Source: Rhodococcus xishaensis
GTDB taxonomy: Bacteria > Actinomycetota > Actinomycetes > Mycobacteriales > Mycobacteriaceae
DNA: 64,000 nucleotides
Assembly (NCBI RefSeq): GCF_004011825.1
Contig: NZ_RKLO01000002.1
Coordinates: forward strand, 62,001 to 126,000
Reading direction: 5' to 3'
Shown here: in pieces, positions 17,469 to 27,892 of the stretch
How positions within the stretch are numbered: position 1 is the stretch's first letter
Layout of the letters: each line of letters starts with the position of its first letter
Made by a program: the position numbers and the translations under genes
The notes under the pieces: generated by a model
Seen by the model: the letters and a program-made list of their open reading frames with translations, nothing else
Told to the model about the DNA's origin: nothing
The model's database searches: none

Positions 17469-18497
17469 ATGACCGAATGGGTGCAGATGCTGGTGGGCAT
17501 GGCCGACGGGCCGACACACCCGGTCCACGGCGTCGTCCTTCCGTATCGGAACTCCGACAAGCCATTCCACTTCTACTACGCGACCTACGGCGAGGAACCT
17601 ACCTTCCTGCCGATGCGCCGCGGCGGGGTGCGCCTTTACCGGTGGGGCCGCCGATCCCGAATCGAATCGATCGACGGCGAAGTGTGGTTCGTCAGCGATG
17701 GCACCACAGCATGGGACTTCACCGCTGATCCGGCCCAGCCACGTTGTACGGAGGTGCGGAACGTGAGATCCCCCGGCCCCGGCCGCCACTTGGCCATCAC
17801 CCCGCCGGTCACCCACTGGGTCGGTCGCCATCATGCTCGACCGACCGGGCCCGTGACCGACCTAGAGTTCCTCGGCCGCCGTTGCTGGTCGGTGGATCTG
17901 GCCCCACGTGAGAGCCGCAACATGCCGAAACCCTCGCTGCGTCTGATCGTCGATGCCGACAGCGGCGCTGTTCTCGGACAGCATTCCGGGGACGGCATCG
18001 ACGGCGCTGCCTACACCGACGTCACAGTGGGTGAGCCTCTGGACCCATCGCTGTTTACCTGGGATGGCCCGATCGTCACCGACTACGAATCCCGTGGCGA
18101 CGCCGGACGCGGGGACACACCTGATATGGAGGGGGCGATGCAGTGGTTCCGCGAGAACATCACGGCAGAGCCGATCCAACTGCCGGTCATGACTGACTTC
18201 GCTCCACGCTTCGTCGATTCCCTCGACCGGCAGACCGGCGCCTTCTCGGCCATCCTCGGTCCGGATCGGTCCGCCGGCTGGCTCATCCGACGGCCACGCT
18301 CGGCCGAACCATGGGCGGTGAAGACGTATGGTGGCCAAATCGCCTGGTCTACTAGAAGATTCGACTGGGCGTGCCAGATCCACGGTGGTGGCACCTTGGA
18401 CGCTGCCGGGATCTCGGCCTTGCAGCAGCAACTACACCCCGAAGAACCGGCCACGGGGACACCACAGCTCGTCTTCGGCGGCTCGGATGAGCCGTGA
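17469..18497 (+). CDS. Unrecognised 342-residue protein
   Basis: No family is assigned with confidence. It has no signal peptide. The central part (about residues 70-205) alternates in a way that resembles LolA/outer-membrane-lipoprotein-sorting-like barrels (WSVDLAPRE, SLRLIVDADSGAVLGQ), common in actinobacterial unknowns; this is a loose resemblance only. The C-terminal third has WAVKTYGGQIAWSTRRFDW. The ATG is well supported by GGAGG 6 bases upstream. It probably shares a transcript with the gene at 16060. Confidence 0.7.
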   Translation: MTEWVQMLVGMADGPTHPVHGVVLPYRNSDKPFHFYYATYGEEPTFLPMRRGGVRLYRWGRRSRIESIDGEVWFVSDGTTAWDFTADPAQPRCTEVRNVRSPGPGRHLAITPPVTHWVGRHHARPTGPVTDLEFLGRRCWSVDLAPRESRNMPKPSLRLIVDADSGAVLGQHSGDGIDGAAYTDVTVGEPLDPSLFTWDGPIVTDYESRGDAGRGDTPDMEGAMQWFRENITAEPIQLPVMTDFAPRFVDSLDRQTGAFSAILGPDRSAGWLIRRPRSAEPWAVKTYGGQIAWSTRRFDWACQIHGGGTLDAAGISALQQQLHPEEPATGTPQLVFGGSDEP

Positions 18498-18709
18498 CAA
18501 TGCGACTCGATCGGCCAGCCCGGAGCAACCAAGCCTGAAGCCGCTCGGGGAGGGGTCCGCAAAGGGATTCGCACCGATCATCCAACAGTGGGCGAGAACG
18601 GGCGCGCCGCTTGGCGTGCTGCTCTCGGCATGGCCCGCTGCTTCGGGCTACCCCGGCACTACTGACTTGCCCTGCATCCGATGAGTTGTCGCTGTGCTTA
18701 GCTACAGCT

Positions 18710-19135
18710 ATGGGGTGGCCTACACGCGAGGTCGGAATTGCTGCCGGTGTCGGTGCTGCAGCGGCTGCGGTCGCGAGTGTGCCTGGGGACCTGGGGGGCC
18801 TGATGCCGGTGGCCTTGGTTGTCGGTGTGTTCGTCGGGGTTGTGGTCGGATCGGTGTCGGTGGTGGGTGGCACCCTGGCCGTGCAATCGGCGCAAGTGTG
18901 GCCGCCACGGTCGGAGTGGTGCTGGCGACAGAGATTCGCGGCCTGCTCGGCCGCTGCCGTGTTCTTGCTGTCGGCCTTGTTTGCGGCCTGGACTGTGCTG
19001 GTTTCAGCGATGCCTGTGAGCGCGGATTCGACAGGGCGCGCAGGGTTTCTGATGGTCTCGATAGCCTGCGCAGTGGTGGCGTACGCGTGCACGCTCCTTC
19101 TTGCGCCTGCCACTGATTCCTCTGGGGTGAGTTGA
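18710..19135 (+). CDS. Small four-helix membrane protein, unknown
   Basis: A 141-residue hydrophobic protein with four predicted membrane helices (about residues 8-24, 30-53, 75-97, 110-131) and no recognised family. The ATG at 18710 is the likeliest start; no clear ribosome site is seen, and TAGCTACAGCT just upstream could hold a leaderless -10. About 210 bp before it hold no recognised gene. It converges on mtr with a 153-bp gap containing only weak hairpins. Confidence 0.5.
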   Translation: MGWPTREVGIAAGVGAAAAAVASVPGDLGGLMPVALVVGVFVGVVVGSVSVVGGTLAVQSAQVWPPRSEWCWRQRFAACSAAAVFLLSALFAAWTVLVSAMPVSADSTGRAGFLMVSIACAVVAYACTLLLAPATDSSGVS

Positions 19136-19288
19136 TCGGGGGCAGTCATGAGGTCAGCGTGCTGGCGGGATGTGGCGTCGAATCCGGAGGTGTGGTCCGA
19201 ACGGCGGTCGCTCCTGACCGTCGATCGGTTCCCGATTCCGAGTTCACGCGGATTCTCACCCGTTTCTCGGGTTTCAGTGGTCAGCCGC

Positions 19289-20707
19289 TCAGATGTCTAG
19301 ACCGAGCAGCGCATTCTCGACGACTTCGGGCAGCGCAGGGTGGATCCAATACTGGCCGGTGGCCATGTCCTGCGCCGACAACCCGAAGCTCATCGCCTGG
19401 ATCAGTGGCTGAATCACGGTGGGGGCCTGGGCGCCAATGACGTGCGCGCCGAGGAGGCGGCCGGTGCCTCGCTCGGCGATCACCTTGCAGAAGCCTTCGT
19501 CGTCCTCCATCGCCCACCCATATGCGACATCGCTGTAGTTCTGCACCTTGACTGTGATGTCGAGGCCGGCCTCGCGGGCCTGGTCCTCGGTCATCCCGAC
19601 CTCGGCGATCTGCGGGTCGGTGAACACCGCAGCGGGAACGAACCGGTGATCGGTGCGGCGCAAGCGTGGAACCGAGTCGACTGCAGTGTTGTTCCAGGCG
19701 TCAGTGTTGTTCCAGGCGTCGTGCAACAGGTTGTGCTGGACCACCCGCATCTCGTGGTTCGCAACGTGTTTGAGTTGGTACGGCGACGAGACGTCACCGA
19801 GGGCGAACACCCCCTCGGCAGTGGTGCGCTGGTACTCGTCCACGATCACCCGGCAGGACTCGTCGACCGCGACACCGCCGAGCGCGGCGTCGAGACGGTC
19901 GCCGTTCGGGGTCCGGCCCACCGCGACCAGCAGTTCGTCGCCGGCGACGACGGTGCCGTCGGATAGTTCGATCTGGATGCCGGCACCGTCGCGACCAGCC
20001 GCCCGGGCCGCGACCATCGGGTTGCCCAGGTGTACGTCCCACTTGCGATGTGCGAGTTCGGTGAACCAATCCGCGATGTCGCGGTCCAGGTGGCGCAGCA
20101 GTCGCTCGCTGCGACCGAGGATTGACACCTGGACGCCCAGCGCGGAGAACACGTGCGCGAATTCGGCCGCGATGAACCCGGATCCGAGGATCACCAGCCG
20201 CTCCGGCAGCGCCGGCAGCCGCATGATGTCGTCGTTGGTGTGATAGCGGACGCCGGCGTCGAGGATCTCCGCCGGGATGGTGGGCCGCGAGCCCGCGGCG
20301 ATGACGACCTGGTCGGCTGTGATGACCTCGCCGGTGCCGGTGTCGATGGTCCGTGCTCCCACGAACCGGGCGTGTCCGCGGTACACCGTCACGTTCGCGC
20401 AGTCGTTGGTGCGGTACCGCTCGCCGCCCGCCGAGATCGGGTCGATCCGGCCGAACACTCGCTTGACGATGTCGTGCCAACGCACTTCGTCGAGGGTCGC
20501 GTCGACGCCGAGCTTCGACGACTCGGTGATCGTCCGCGCCACTTCTGCGGCGTAGACGTACATCTTGGTGGGGATGCACCCGACATTGAGGCAGGTGCCG
20601 CCGAAGGTTCCTTCTTCGAGAATCGCGACCTTCTTGCCGTCGAAACGTTCGTCGAGGATCGAGTTGCCGGATCCGGTGCCGATGATCGCGATGTCGAAGT
20701 GGGTCAC
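19289..20707 (-). CDS. mtr: Mycothione reductase
   Basis: A cytoplasmic FAD enzyme that reduces mycothiol disulfide with NADPH, the actinobacterial counterpart of glutathione reductase. The FAD loop GTGSGN is at residues 10-15, the redox cysteines Cys39 and Cys44 in GTCLNVGC, and the His456/Glu461 pair in HPALPE at the C-terminus. Length 472 residues. The GTG start overlaps the upstream hydrolase stop (GTGA), as with Rv2855/Rv2854 neighbours. An exact 18-bp tandem duplication at 19685-19720 repeats six residues (AWNNTD) before the interface domain. Confidence 0.94.
   Translation of the reverse strand: MTHFDIAIIGTGSGNSILDERFDGKKVAILEEGTFGGTCLNVGCIPTKMYVYAAEVARTITESSKLGVDATLDEVRWHDIVKRVFGRIDPISAGGERYRTNDCANVTVYRGHARFVGARTIDTGTGEVITADQVVIAAGSRPTIPAEILDAGVRYHTNDDIMRLPALPERLVILGSGFIAAEFAHVFSALGVQVSILGRSERLLRHLDRDIADWFTELAHRKWDVHLGNPMVAARAAGRDGAGIQIELSDGTVVAGDELLVAVGRTPNGDRLDAALGGVAVDESCRVIVDEYQRTTAEGVFALGDVSSPYQLKHVANHEMRVVQHNLLHDAWNNTDAWNNTAVDSVPRLRRTDHRFVPAAVFTDPQIAEVGMTEDQAREAGLDITVKVQNYSDVAYGWAMEDDEGFCKVIAERGTGRLLGAHVIGAQAPTVIQPLIQAMSFGLSAQDMATGQYWIHPALPEVVENALLGLDI
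19685..19720. repeat. 18-bp tandem duplication inside mtr
   Basis: The unit AGTGTTGTTCCAGGCGTC occurs twice in a row without mismatch. It is in frame and gives the repeated peptide [11 protein letters not shown] in mycothione reductase. Confidence 0.95.
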
Positions 20708-21735
20708 GCGGAAGCCCCCGTCTCCCGGGTCTCGGTGTCCGTGAGGTGGTGCGCGTGGAGCCAGGCCAGCCACAGGTCCACTTCGTGAAACGCGTCGGCC
20801 AACGGCTTCGCGGTGGACAGGAACACGTCGTGCCTTGCGCCTTCGATCGGCACGATCGTCGTGCGGTTGCCGAGGCAGCCGGCCCAGCGCGCGATCTGAT
20901 CAACGTCGAGGATGGCGTCGGCCTCGTCGACGGTCGGATGGTAGCTGGGCGCGCGCACCGTCTGCTTCGACCGCAGGATCAGCGACGGCACCCCTACATC
21001 GAGGCCCTGGTGTAGTCGTGCATGGCCACGGCGGATCGCACGAAGCCAGCCGAAGGTGATCGGGAAGCCCGTCAGCGGTTTCCAGTCGAGGTCGTATTCC
21101 CATTCGCCGTTCGCGTCGACATGCAGGCTCGAGCCGTACGTGTCGAGCCTCTGCAGGGGGACGGGCCTCTTGCTCGATACCCGGCCGAGCGCGTCGATCG
21201 CCGCGGAGGTACCCGCGCTGCGGAGGACGGCGGGGCCGTGCAGGTCGAACCAGGGGCTGTTGAGGATGACTCCAGCCACACCCGCGCCCGCGGATCCGCC
21301 GTGCCTGCGCTCGAGCCGGTCCAGCCACAACGGCAAGATCAGGCCGCCGGTCGAGTGCGCGACCAGCAGCACATGGCCACCGCTGATCTGTTCACGTACC
21401 AGGCGCAGCGCCTCGTTCAGCTCGAAGTCGTACATCCTCAGGTCGGTGACGAAGTGCGGGGTTTGCCCGGGGCGTAGGGCACGTCCGCATTTGCGCAGGT
21501 CGAGAGCGAAAAATGAGTACCCCTGCTCGGCGAAGTGCTCGGCCAGATGCTGTTGGAAGAAGTAGTCGGTGAAACCGTGGACGTACAGCACTGCGTGGGT
21601 ACCGGTGATCTCGGTGGGCTGGTACCGGACCAGGGTGGCTTCGACCTCGCCCTCCCCGTCCGGATCCTTACCCAAGGGGATTGTCAGCTGCTGGTATCCG
21701 TCACCCAGGACGTCAGGAACCCACGTAGTCACCAT
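20704..21735 (-). CDS. Alpha/beta hydrolase (Rv2854-like)
   Basis: A 343-residue serine hydrolase of the lysophospholipase/alpha-beta fold. The oxyanion region [11 protein letters not shown] and the nucleophile elbow LVAHSTGG (G-x-S-x-G variant A-H-S-T-G) are clear; the C-terminal [10 protein letters not shown] supplies the histidine. It overlaps mtr by four bases, the arrangement found in mycobacteria, which suggests a link to mycothiol or lipid stress that is not proven. The ATG at 21735 lies 7 bases after TACAGT, consistent with a leaderless transcript; a start at 21777 would add 14 residues. It is divergent from mqo. Confidence 0.85.
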   Translation of the reverse strand: MVTTWVPDVLGDGYQQLTIPLGKDPDGEGEVEATLVRYQPTEITGTHAVLYVHGFTDYFFQQHLAEHFAEQGYSFFALDLRKCGRALRPGQTPHFVTDLRMYDFELNEALRLVREQISGGHVLLVAHSTGGLILPLWLDRLERRHGGSAGAGVAGVILNSPWFDLHGPAVLRSAGTSAAIDALGRVSSKRPVPLQRLDTYGSSLHVDANGEWEYDLDWKPLTGFPITFGWLRAIRRGHARLHQGLDVGVPSLILRSKQTVRAPSYHPTVDEADAILDVDQIARWAGCLGNRTTIVPIEGARHDVFLSTAKPLADAFHEVDLWLAWLHAHHLTDTETRETGASA

Positions 21736-21907
21736 CACACTGTATTGGTCGAACGGAGCCGTGTGCGAGGGGCACAATTAGGGGAGGTGACGCACAGGTA
21801 ACCTAAGCGCCACAAGCGCCCGAAATGCGGTGTGTTCCGACGCCCGCTGAGCGGGTGATGCGTGCGAAACAGGTCGCGTGTGAACAGACAAGGAAGTCGA
21901 TACTCCA

Positions 21908-23440
21908 GTGTCAGACCAGAACGTAGTGGCTAAGACCGATGTAGTGCTCGTGGGTGCGGGCATCATGAGTGCAACCCTCGGCGCGATTCTGCGTCAGGTG
22001 CAGCCCGACTGGTCGATCACGACATTTGAGCGCCTCGACGCCGCCGCCGCAGAGAGCAGCGACCCGTGGAACAACGCTGGTACTGGCCACTCCGCTCTGT
22101 GCGAGCTCAACTACACCCCGGTCAAGGGTGACGGTGTCGACATCAGCAAGGCGGTCACCGTCAACGAGCAGTTCCAGGTCTCTCGCCAATTCTGGGCGTA
22201 CGCCGTCGACAACGGGATCCTCACCGATCCCAAAGAGTTCATCAACCCGATTCCACACGTGAGTTTCGTGCACGGCGCCGACAACGTGAAGTACCTACGC
22301 GCCCGCTACGACGCGCTCGCCGACCACCCGCTGTTCGCCGGCATGGAGTACTCGGAGTCCGAGGAGTTCTTCTCCGAGCGACTGCCACTCATGGCCAAGG
22401 GGCGCGACTTCTCCGAGCCCGTCGCCCTCAACTGGACCGAGTCCGGCACCGACGTCGACTTCGGCGCCCTCACCAAGCAACTCCTCGGCTACGTCGGTGC
22501 GTCCGGCGGCCAGGTGTTCTTCGGCCATGAGGTCCGCAACCTCACGAAACAAGCCGACGGCAGCTGGCTCGTGAAGGTGCGGAACCTCCGCACCGGTGCC
22601 AAGAAGACCGTCAACGCCAAGTTCGTGTTCATCGGCGCCGGTGGTGGCGCCCTGCACTTGCTGCAGAAGTCGGGCATCAAGGAGGCCAAGGGCTTCGGCG
22701 GCTTCCCGGTCAGCGGTCAGTTCCTGCGCTGCACCAACCCGGAGCTCATCGCGCAGCACCGTGCCAAGGTGTACGGCAAGGCTGCCGTCGGTGCCCCTCC
22801 GATGTCGGTGCCGCACCTCGACACCCGCGTGATCGGAGGCCAAGAGGGACTGCTCTTCGGCCCCTACGCCGGCTGGTCGCCGAAGTTCCTCAAGAACGGC
22901 AAGGTCACCGACCTGCCGGGCTCGGTGAAGCCGAACAACCTCACGTCGATGCTCGGGGTCGGCATCACCGAGTTGGGTCTGACCAAGTACCTCATCGGTG
23001 AGCTCATGCAGACGCCGTTCGACCGCATCCAGACTCTGCGCGAATTCGTGCCCCGCGCCACCGGCGGCGACTGGGAGCTCATCACCGCCGGACAGCGCGT
23101 GCAGGTGATCCGCCGGAAGGGCGCCGGCGGTGTCCTCGAGTTCGGCACTGCCGTCGTCAACGCGCAGGACGGCACCGTCGCGGGTCTGCTGGGTGCATCC
23201 CCAGGTGCGTCGACTGCGGTTCCCGCAATGCTCGACGTCCTGCAGCGCTGCTTCCCACGCGAGTTCGAGACCTGGAAGCCGAAGCTCGAGCAGATGGTCC
23301 CGTCGCTGGGTGTGCAACTGTCGGACAACCCGGATCTCTTCCAGCAGGTTTGGGATTGGAGCAACCGTTCGCTCCTGCTCGGCGGTGACGACACGGCGGC
23401 GCCGGCGGCCGAGCGCGTGGTCGAGTCCGCGTCCGCCTGA
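21908..23440 (+). CDS. mqo: Malate:quinone oxidoreductase
   Basis: A membrane-associated FAD enzyme that oxidises malate to oxaloacetate and passes electrons to quinone in the TCA cycle. The N-terminal dinucleotide fold reads [13 protein letters not shown] (about residues 13-25), followed by the family segment [18 protein letters not shown]. Length 510 residues. The GTG start follows AGGAAG at 12-13 bases. It links carbon flow to the same quinone pool used by the nuo complex later in the window. The upstream gap contains a short motif CGCCACAAGCGC also seen near 47885. Confidence 0.96.
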   Translation: MSDQNVVAKTDVVLVGAGIMSATLGAILRQVQPDWSITTFERLDAAAAESSDPWNNAGTGHSALCELNYTPVKGDGVDISKAVTVNEQFQVSRQFWAYAVDNGILTDPKEFINPIPHVSFVHGADNVKYLRARYDALADHPLFAGMEYSESEEFFSERLPLMAKGRDFSEPVALNWTESGTDVDFGALTKQLLGYVGASGGQVFFGHEVRNLTKQADGSWLVKVRNLRTGAKKTVNAKFVFIGAGGGALHLLQKSGIKEAKGFGGFPVSGQFLRCTNPELIAQHRAKVYGKAAVGAPPMSVPHLDTRVIGGQEGLLFGPYAGWSPKFLKNGKVTDLPGSVKPNNLTSMLGVGITELGLTKYLIGELMQTPFDRIQTLREFVPRATGGDWELITAGQRVQVIRRKGAGGVLEFGTAVVNAQDGTVAGLLGASPGASTAVPAMLDVLQRCFPREFETWKPKLEQMVPSLGVQLSDNPDLFQQVWDWSNRSLLLGGDDTAAPAAERVVESASA

Positions 23441-23488
23441 CGGTCGAGCCCGCCGTCCAAGCGCGGTAGAAGTGAAGGGATTCGGTCG

Positions 23489-25399
23489 TTGCGTAACACC
23501 CCAGAGCCTGCAGAGTTCCCATTCAGTGCAGTAGTCGGACAGGATCAACTCCGGTTGGCGCTGATCCTGTGTGCCGTCCACCCAGGCATCGGCGGCGTGC
23601 TGGTCCGCGGGGAGAAGGGCACCGCGAAGTCCACGGTCGTGCGCGCGCTCACCGCGCTGCTACCCGAGGTCGAGCATGCGGGGGAGTGGCGCAGGGCTCG
23701 GCTGGTCGAACTGCCGGTGGGCGCCACCGAGGACCGCGTCGTCGGCTCCATCGATCTCGAGAAGGTGCTCCGTGACGGCGAGCACTCCTTCCAACCGGGC
23801 TTACTCGCCGACGCACATCAGGGCGTTCTGTACGTCGACGAGGTCAATCTCCTGCACGACCACCTGGTCGACGTTCTCCTCGACGCTGCCGCGATGGGCC
23901 GCGTCCACGTCGAACGCGATGGCGTCTCGCACTCGCACCCAGCACGTTTCGTTCTGGTGGGCACCATGAACCCCGAGGAGGGCGAGCTCCGGCCACAGCT
24001 GCTCGATCGCTTCGGTCTGGCCGTCGACGTCGCCGCGTCCCGAGACGTCAACGTGCGCATGGAAGTTGTCCGCCGCCGCCTCGACTACGAGCGCGACCCC
24101 GACTTGTTCGCAGCACGCTACGCCGAGCAGGACGCCGACCTGGCTCACCGGATCGCCGCCGCCCGGGCCGCCGTGGACGGTGTCGAGCTGTCCGACACCG
24201 AACTGCGGCGCATCGCCTCGGTGTGTGCGTCATTCGACGTCGAGGGTATGCGTGCCGACCTGGTCCTTGCCCGAACCGCGACCGCGCACGCCGCCTGGCG
24301 GGGCGCCGCTGCAGTGGCCGAGGAGGACGTGCGGGTGGCCGCGGAACTGACACTGCCGCACCGTCGTCGGAGGGACCCGTTCGACGAACCCGGGCTGGAC
24401 CCCGAACAGCTGGACGACGCAATGGAGAAGGCCGACAACGACGCCCGCGCCCACGAGGATCCCGAGCCCGATCCCGACGGCCCCGGTGGCGGCGAGAATC
24501 CGGCCGACTCCCAGAACGAGACCCCCAACACCACATCGAGAAACGAATCGAACGAACAGGATTCACGCGACACCGATCGGGGATCGGAACGACGAGTCGG
24601 AGCGCCGGGTCCGCAATTCAGGGCTCGGCTGCTCGAGATTCCGGGCGTCGGCGACGGGGCCCCGGGCCGTCGCTCCCGCTCCCGTTCGACCCGTGGCCGC
24701 ACCGTCCGCTCGACGACCGAGCGAGGCAGCGGTCTGCACCTGGTCGGCACGCTGTTCGCGGCCGCCGAGCACCAGGCCGCCCGCGGTCGTGTGAGGGGCC
24801 CGATGCGGCTGGCACCCAGCGACATTCGCGGTGGGGTGCGGGAGGGCCGTGAGGGCAATCTGGTGTTGTTCGTGGTGGATGCGTCAGGTTCCATGGCCGC
24901 GCGGGACCGGTTGGCCGCGGTGACCGGGGCCGTCGTGTCACTGTTGCGGGATGCGTACCAGCGCCGAGACAAGGTAGCGGTAGTCACCGTCCGGGGTCGC
25001 GACGCCGAGCTGGTGCTGCCGCCCACGTCGTCGGTGGAGGTGGCGGTGCGACGGCTTCGCGCGATGAGGACAGGTGGCCGCACCCCCCTCGCCGAGGGCT
25101 TCCTGCGAGCTCGCGGCGTCGTGCTGCGCGAGCGGGTGCGCGATCCGCGTCGTCGGGCACTGGTGGTGTCGCTGACCGACGGGCGGGCGACCGGCGGCAC
25201 GGATGCGGTGCGGCGCGCGAAGCGGGCCGCTGGCATGCTTGCCGACACGGGTGCCGCGTCGATCGTGGTGGACTGCGAGACCGGCATGGTCCGGCTCGGT
25301 CTGGCCGCCGAACTGGCACACCACCTGCGCGGCGGCTACGTGCGCCTTGCGGAACTGTCGGCGCAACAGGTGGCCGGCGTCGTCCGGGCCGCCGCCTGA
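23489..25399 (+). CDS. ChlI-ChlD fused metal-chelatase ATPase
   Basis: A 636-residue fusion of an AAA+ chelatase subunit and a VWA domain. Walker A is GEKGTAKST (residues 41-49), Walker B is [10 protein letters not shown] (near 113-122), an acidic Pro-rich linker covers about 310-385, and the MIDAS motif VVDASGSM lies near 462-469. The TTG start is supported by GAAGGGA 8 bases upstream. Annotated in relatives as magnesium chelatase (Rv2850c), but no bacteriochlorophyll genes exist here; placement before cobO and cobB suggests it powers cobalt insertion with a CobN subunit encoded elsewhere (inference). Confidence 0.9.
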   Translation: MRNTPEPAEFPFSAVVGQDQLRLALILCAVHPGIGGVLVRGEKGTAKSTVVRALTALLPEVEHAGEWRRARLVELPVGATEDRVVGSIDLEKVLRDGEHSFQPGLLADAHQGVLYVDEVNLLHDHLVDVLLDAAAMGRVHVERDGVSHSHPARFVLVGTMNPEEGELRPQLLDRFGLAVDVAASRDVNVRMEVVRRRLDYERDPDLFAARYAEQDADLAHRIAAARAAVDGVELSDTELRRIASVCASFDVEGMRADLVLARTATAHAAWRGAAAVAEEDVRVAAELTLPHRRRRDPFDEPGLDPEQLDDAMEKADNDARAHEDPEPDPDGPGGGENPADSQNETPNTTSRNESNEQDSRDTDRGSERRVGAPGPQFRARLLEIPGVGDGAPGRRSRSRSTRGRTVRSTTERGSGLHLVGTLFAAAEHQAARGRVRGPMRLAPSDIRGGVREGREGNLVLFVVDASGSMAARDRLAAVTGAVVSLLRDAYQRRDKVAVVTVRGRDAELVLPPTSSVEVAVRRLRAMRTGGRTPLAEGFLRARGVVLRERVRDPRRRALVVSLTDGRATGGTDAVRRAKRAAGMLADTGAASIVVDCETGMVRLGLAAELAHHLRGGYVRLAELSAQQVAGVVRAAA

Positions 25400-25438
25400 C
25401 TCGCCGGGAGAAGTCGACTCCTAGAAAGGGGCCTGTAG

Positions 25439-26053
25439 ATGCCCAAGGGCATACCTGAGAACGTGCCCCCGGACGGGCTCACCACCCGCCAGCGCCGCAA
25501 TCAGCCGGTGCTGGCGGTCCACACCGGGCCGGGCAAGGGAAAGTCGACCGCAGCGTTCGGGATGGCGCTGCGCGCCTGGAACCAGGGCTTCGACATCGGA
25601 GTCTTCCAGTTCGTCAAGAGCGCGAAGTGGAAGGTCGGCGAGGAGGCCGCCTTCCGCGCGCTCGGCGAACTGCACGAGACCAGCGGCGTCGGCGGTGCGG
25701 TGAGCTGGCACAAGATGGGTGAGGGCTGGTCGTGGGCCCGCAAGCACGGGACCGAGGAGGACCACGCCGCTGCCGCACTCGAGGGCTGGCGCGAGATCAC
25801 CCGTCGCCTCGAGGCCGAGACGCACCGCTTCTATGTGCTCGACGAGTTCACCTACCCACTCAAATGGGGTTGGGTGGACACGGAGGAAGTTGTCGAGGTG
25901 CTCCGATCCCGCCCCGGGAACCAGCACGTCGTCGTCACCGGCCGGGACGCGCCCCAGGCGCTGATCGATGCCGCCGACCTCGTCACCGAGATGACGAAGA
26001 TCAAGCACCCCATGGACGCCGGCCGCAAGGGCCAGCGCGGCATCGAGTGGTGA
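25439..26053 (+). CDS. cobO: Cob(I)yrinic acid a,c-diamide adenosyltransferase
   Basis: CobO/BtuR-type corrinoid adenosyltransferase, which attaches the 5'-deoxyadenosyl group from ATP to cobalt. The P-loop GPGKGKST is at residues 30-37, and the family segments FQFVKSAKW, YVLDEFTYPLKWGW and VTEMTKIKHP are all present. Length 204 residues. The ATG follows AAAGGGG at a suitable distance, 39 bp after the chelatase gene. The stop overlaps the cobB GTG by three bases, so translation is coupled. Confidence 0.96.
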   Translation: MPKGIPENVPPDGLTTRQRRNQPVLAVHTGPGKGKSTAAFGMALRAWNQGFDIGVFQFVKSAKWKVGEEAAFRALGELHETSGVGGAVSWHKMGEGWSWARKHGTEEDHAAAALEGWREITRRLEAETHRFYVLDEFTYPLKWGWVDTEEVVEVLRSRPGNQHVVVTGRDAPQALIDAADLVTEMTKIKHPMDAGRKGQRGIEW

Positions 26054-27441
26054 AGTCCGCTCCCGCCGTCGTCGTCGCGGCACCATCGTCGGGCAGCGGC
26101 AAGACGACGGTCGCCACGGGCCTGATGGGTGCGCTGCGCGCTGCCGGTGACCGGGTGGCGCCGTTCAAGGTCGGCCCCGACTACATCGACCCCGGATACC
26201 ACGCACTCGCCGCCGGACGCCCGGGCCGCAACCTCGACACCGTATTGGTGGGCGCGGACCGGATCGGTCCGCTGTTCCGGCACGGCAGCGACGGCAGCGA
26301 CATCGCGGTCGTCGAGGGCGTGATGGGTCTGTTCGACGGAAAGATCGATCCCGGGTCGGCGGAGCCATCCGCGGAGGGGTCCACCGCGCAGATCGCTGCG
26401 GCTCTCGGCGCGCCGGTGGTGCTCGTGGTCGACGCCCGCGGCCACAGCCAGAGCCTCGCCGCCGTGCTGCACGGATTCTCCACGTACGACCCCACAGTCC
26501 GCATCGGTGGGGTGATCCTCAACCGCGTCGGAAGCGCCCGCCACGAGGCGGTGCTGAGGCAGGCGTGCGAGCGGGTGGGGCTGCCGGTCCTCGGGTCGGT
26601 GCCGCGTCTGGCCGAACTCGAGGTCCCGTCCCGGCACCTGGGTCTCGTTCCCGCCATCGAACACGGCCCCGCCGCCCTCGAAGCCGTCGCCGTGATGACC
26701 GAACTCGCTGCCGCGCACCTGGACCTGGCCGCGATCCGGGCGCTGGCGCGATCGTCCGTCGCCGATGCCGGATGGGACCCCGCGGCAGAGGTCGGATCGG
26801 TTCCGGACGGTCCGCGGCCGGTGATCGCTCTCGCCGGTGGTGTCGCATTCACTTTCGGCTACGCCGAACACCGGGAACTGCTCGAGGCCGCCGGTGCCGA
26901 CGTCGTGACGTTCGACCCACTCACGGACGAACTGCCCACCGGGACAGCAGGTTTGGTTCTGCCCGGCGGCTTCCCGGAGGAGCATACGGTGGCACTGTCG
27001 GCGAACACCGCTCTGCTGCAGCAGGTCCGGCAGCTCGCCGTCGACGGTGCGCCGATCCACGCCGAGTGCGCGGGGTTGCTGTACCTCATCCGCAGCCTCG
27101 ACGGTCACGCCATGGCCGGCGTCATCGATGTCGACGCGCACTTCGGGGAGCGGCTGACCCTCGGGTACCGCGAGGCCGTCGCCGTCACCGACTCCGTGCT
27201 GTTCGACGCCGGAGCCCGCGTCACCGGTCACGAGTTCCACCGCACGTCGGTCGAAGTCGACACCGCCGACGGCTACGCCTCTGCTTGGGGATGGCGCGCG
27301 TGGGATGCTGGAGCTACTCGTGAAGGCTTCGTCGGCGGACCCGAGGGCTCGATGGCGGGGGTGCACGCGTCGTACCTGCACACCCATCCGGCTGGGAACC
27401 CGCGGGCCGTTCGTCGCTTCGTGGAGGCCGCCCGTGGATAA
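26050..27441 (+). CDS. cobB: Cobyrinic acid a,c-diamide synthase
   Basis: CobB/CbiA amidates carboxylates a and c of (hydrogeno)cobyrinic acid using glutamine and ATP. The P-loop APSSGSGKTT is at residues 11-20, followed by FKVGPDYIDPGYH. The C-terminal class I glutamine amidotransferase domain has Cys340 in HAECAGLLYL. Length 463 residues. The GTG start overlaps cobO (GTGA). The stop lies inside the start region of the next small gene. Whether the substrate is the cobalt form (CbiA) or the hydrogeno form (CobB) depends on the rest of the pathway, not visible here. Confidence 0.95.
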   Translation: MKSAPAVVVAAPSSGSGKTTVATGLMGALRAAGDRVAPFKVGPDYIDPGYHALAAGRPGRNLDTVLVGADRIGPLFRHGSDGSDIAVVEGVMGLFDGKIDPGSAEPSAEGSTAQIAAALGAPVVLVVDARGHSQSLAAVLHGFSTYDPTVRIGGVILNRVGSARHEAVLRQACERVGLPVLGSVPRLAELEVPSRHLGLVPAIEHGPAALEAVAVMTELAAAHLDLAAIRALARSSVADAGWDPAAEVGSVPDGPRPVIALAGGVAFTFGYAEHRELLEAAGADVVTFDPLTDELPTGTAGLVLPGGFPEEHTVALSANTALLQQVRQLAVDGAPIHAECAGLLYLIRSLDGHAMAGVIDVDAHFGERLTLGYREAVAVTDSVLFDAGARVTGHEFHRTSVEVDTADGYASAWGWRAWDAGATREGFVGGPEGSMAGVHASYLHTHPAGNPRAVRRFVEAARG

Positions 27442-27847
27442 GCCGCCCGTGGACAAGCTCTGTGTCGGTGTGGGTGCCGGTAGCCGAGTCGCCGCCGCCG
27501 ACATCGTCGCCGCCGCCCTCGCAGTGTGCGGGGGTGCTCCGGTCGGGGTACTGGCGACACTGGACCGGAAGGTGTCCGAGCCGGCATTCGTGGACGCGGC
27601 CGAGGCGCTAGGCGCTGTGCTTGTCGGGTACCCAGCCGATCGGCTCGCTGCCGTCACGGTGCCGAACCCCGACGATGGTGTCGCGACGGCGGTCGGCACG
27701 CACAGCGTGGCAGAGGCTGCCGCGATGCTCGCCGCGAACGATGGCCAGCTGGTTGTGACCAAACGTGTGACGAATGGCGTCACCACCGCGGTCTGCATTG
27801 GCGGCACAGCCGCCGTCGCCCGTAGTGTTTCGGAATCTGTCGAGTGA
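27434..27847 (+). CDS. CobE/CbiG C-terminal-like corrin protein
   Basis: A 137-residue stand-alone domain resembling the C-terminal part of CbiG and the free protein CobE (CVGVGAGSRVAAADI start; ALGAVLVGYPADRLAAV and THSVAEAAAML in the middle). CbiG opens the ring-A lactone in the anaerobic corrin route; CobE is a small protein of unclear role in the aerobic route. The stand-alone form points to CobE. Start is GTG 27434 (overlapping cobB by 8 bases) or GTG 27449. It sits between cobB and cysG in a tight operon. Confidence 0.75.
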   Translation: MDKPPVDKLCVGVGAGSRVAAADIVAAALAVCGGAPVGVLATLDRKVSEPAFVDAAEALGAVLVGYPADRLAAVTVPNPDDGVATAVGTHSVAEAAAMLAANDGQLVVTKRVTNGVTTAVCIGGTAAVARSVSESVE

Positions 27848-27892
27848 ACATTCGATCGGACATGCGATTGGATGACGAGAACGGGGAGACGA

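Noticed and set aside
15889-17565. Long minus-strand open frame opposite the 443-residue protein
   Set aside because: The plus-strand frame has a ribosome site, a normal composition and a co-oriented neighbour; the minus frame is a high-GC shadow.
21782-21815. Possible IdeR box upstream of mqo (AGGTAACCT)
   Set aside because: Only one half of the 19-bp consensus matches; the other half is random.
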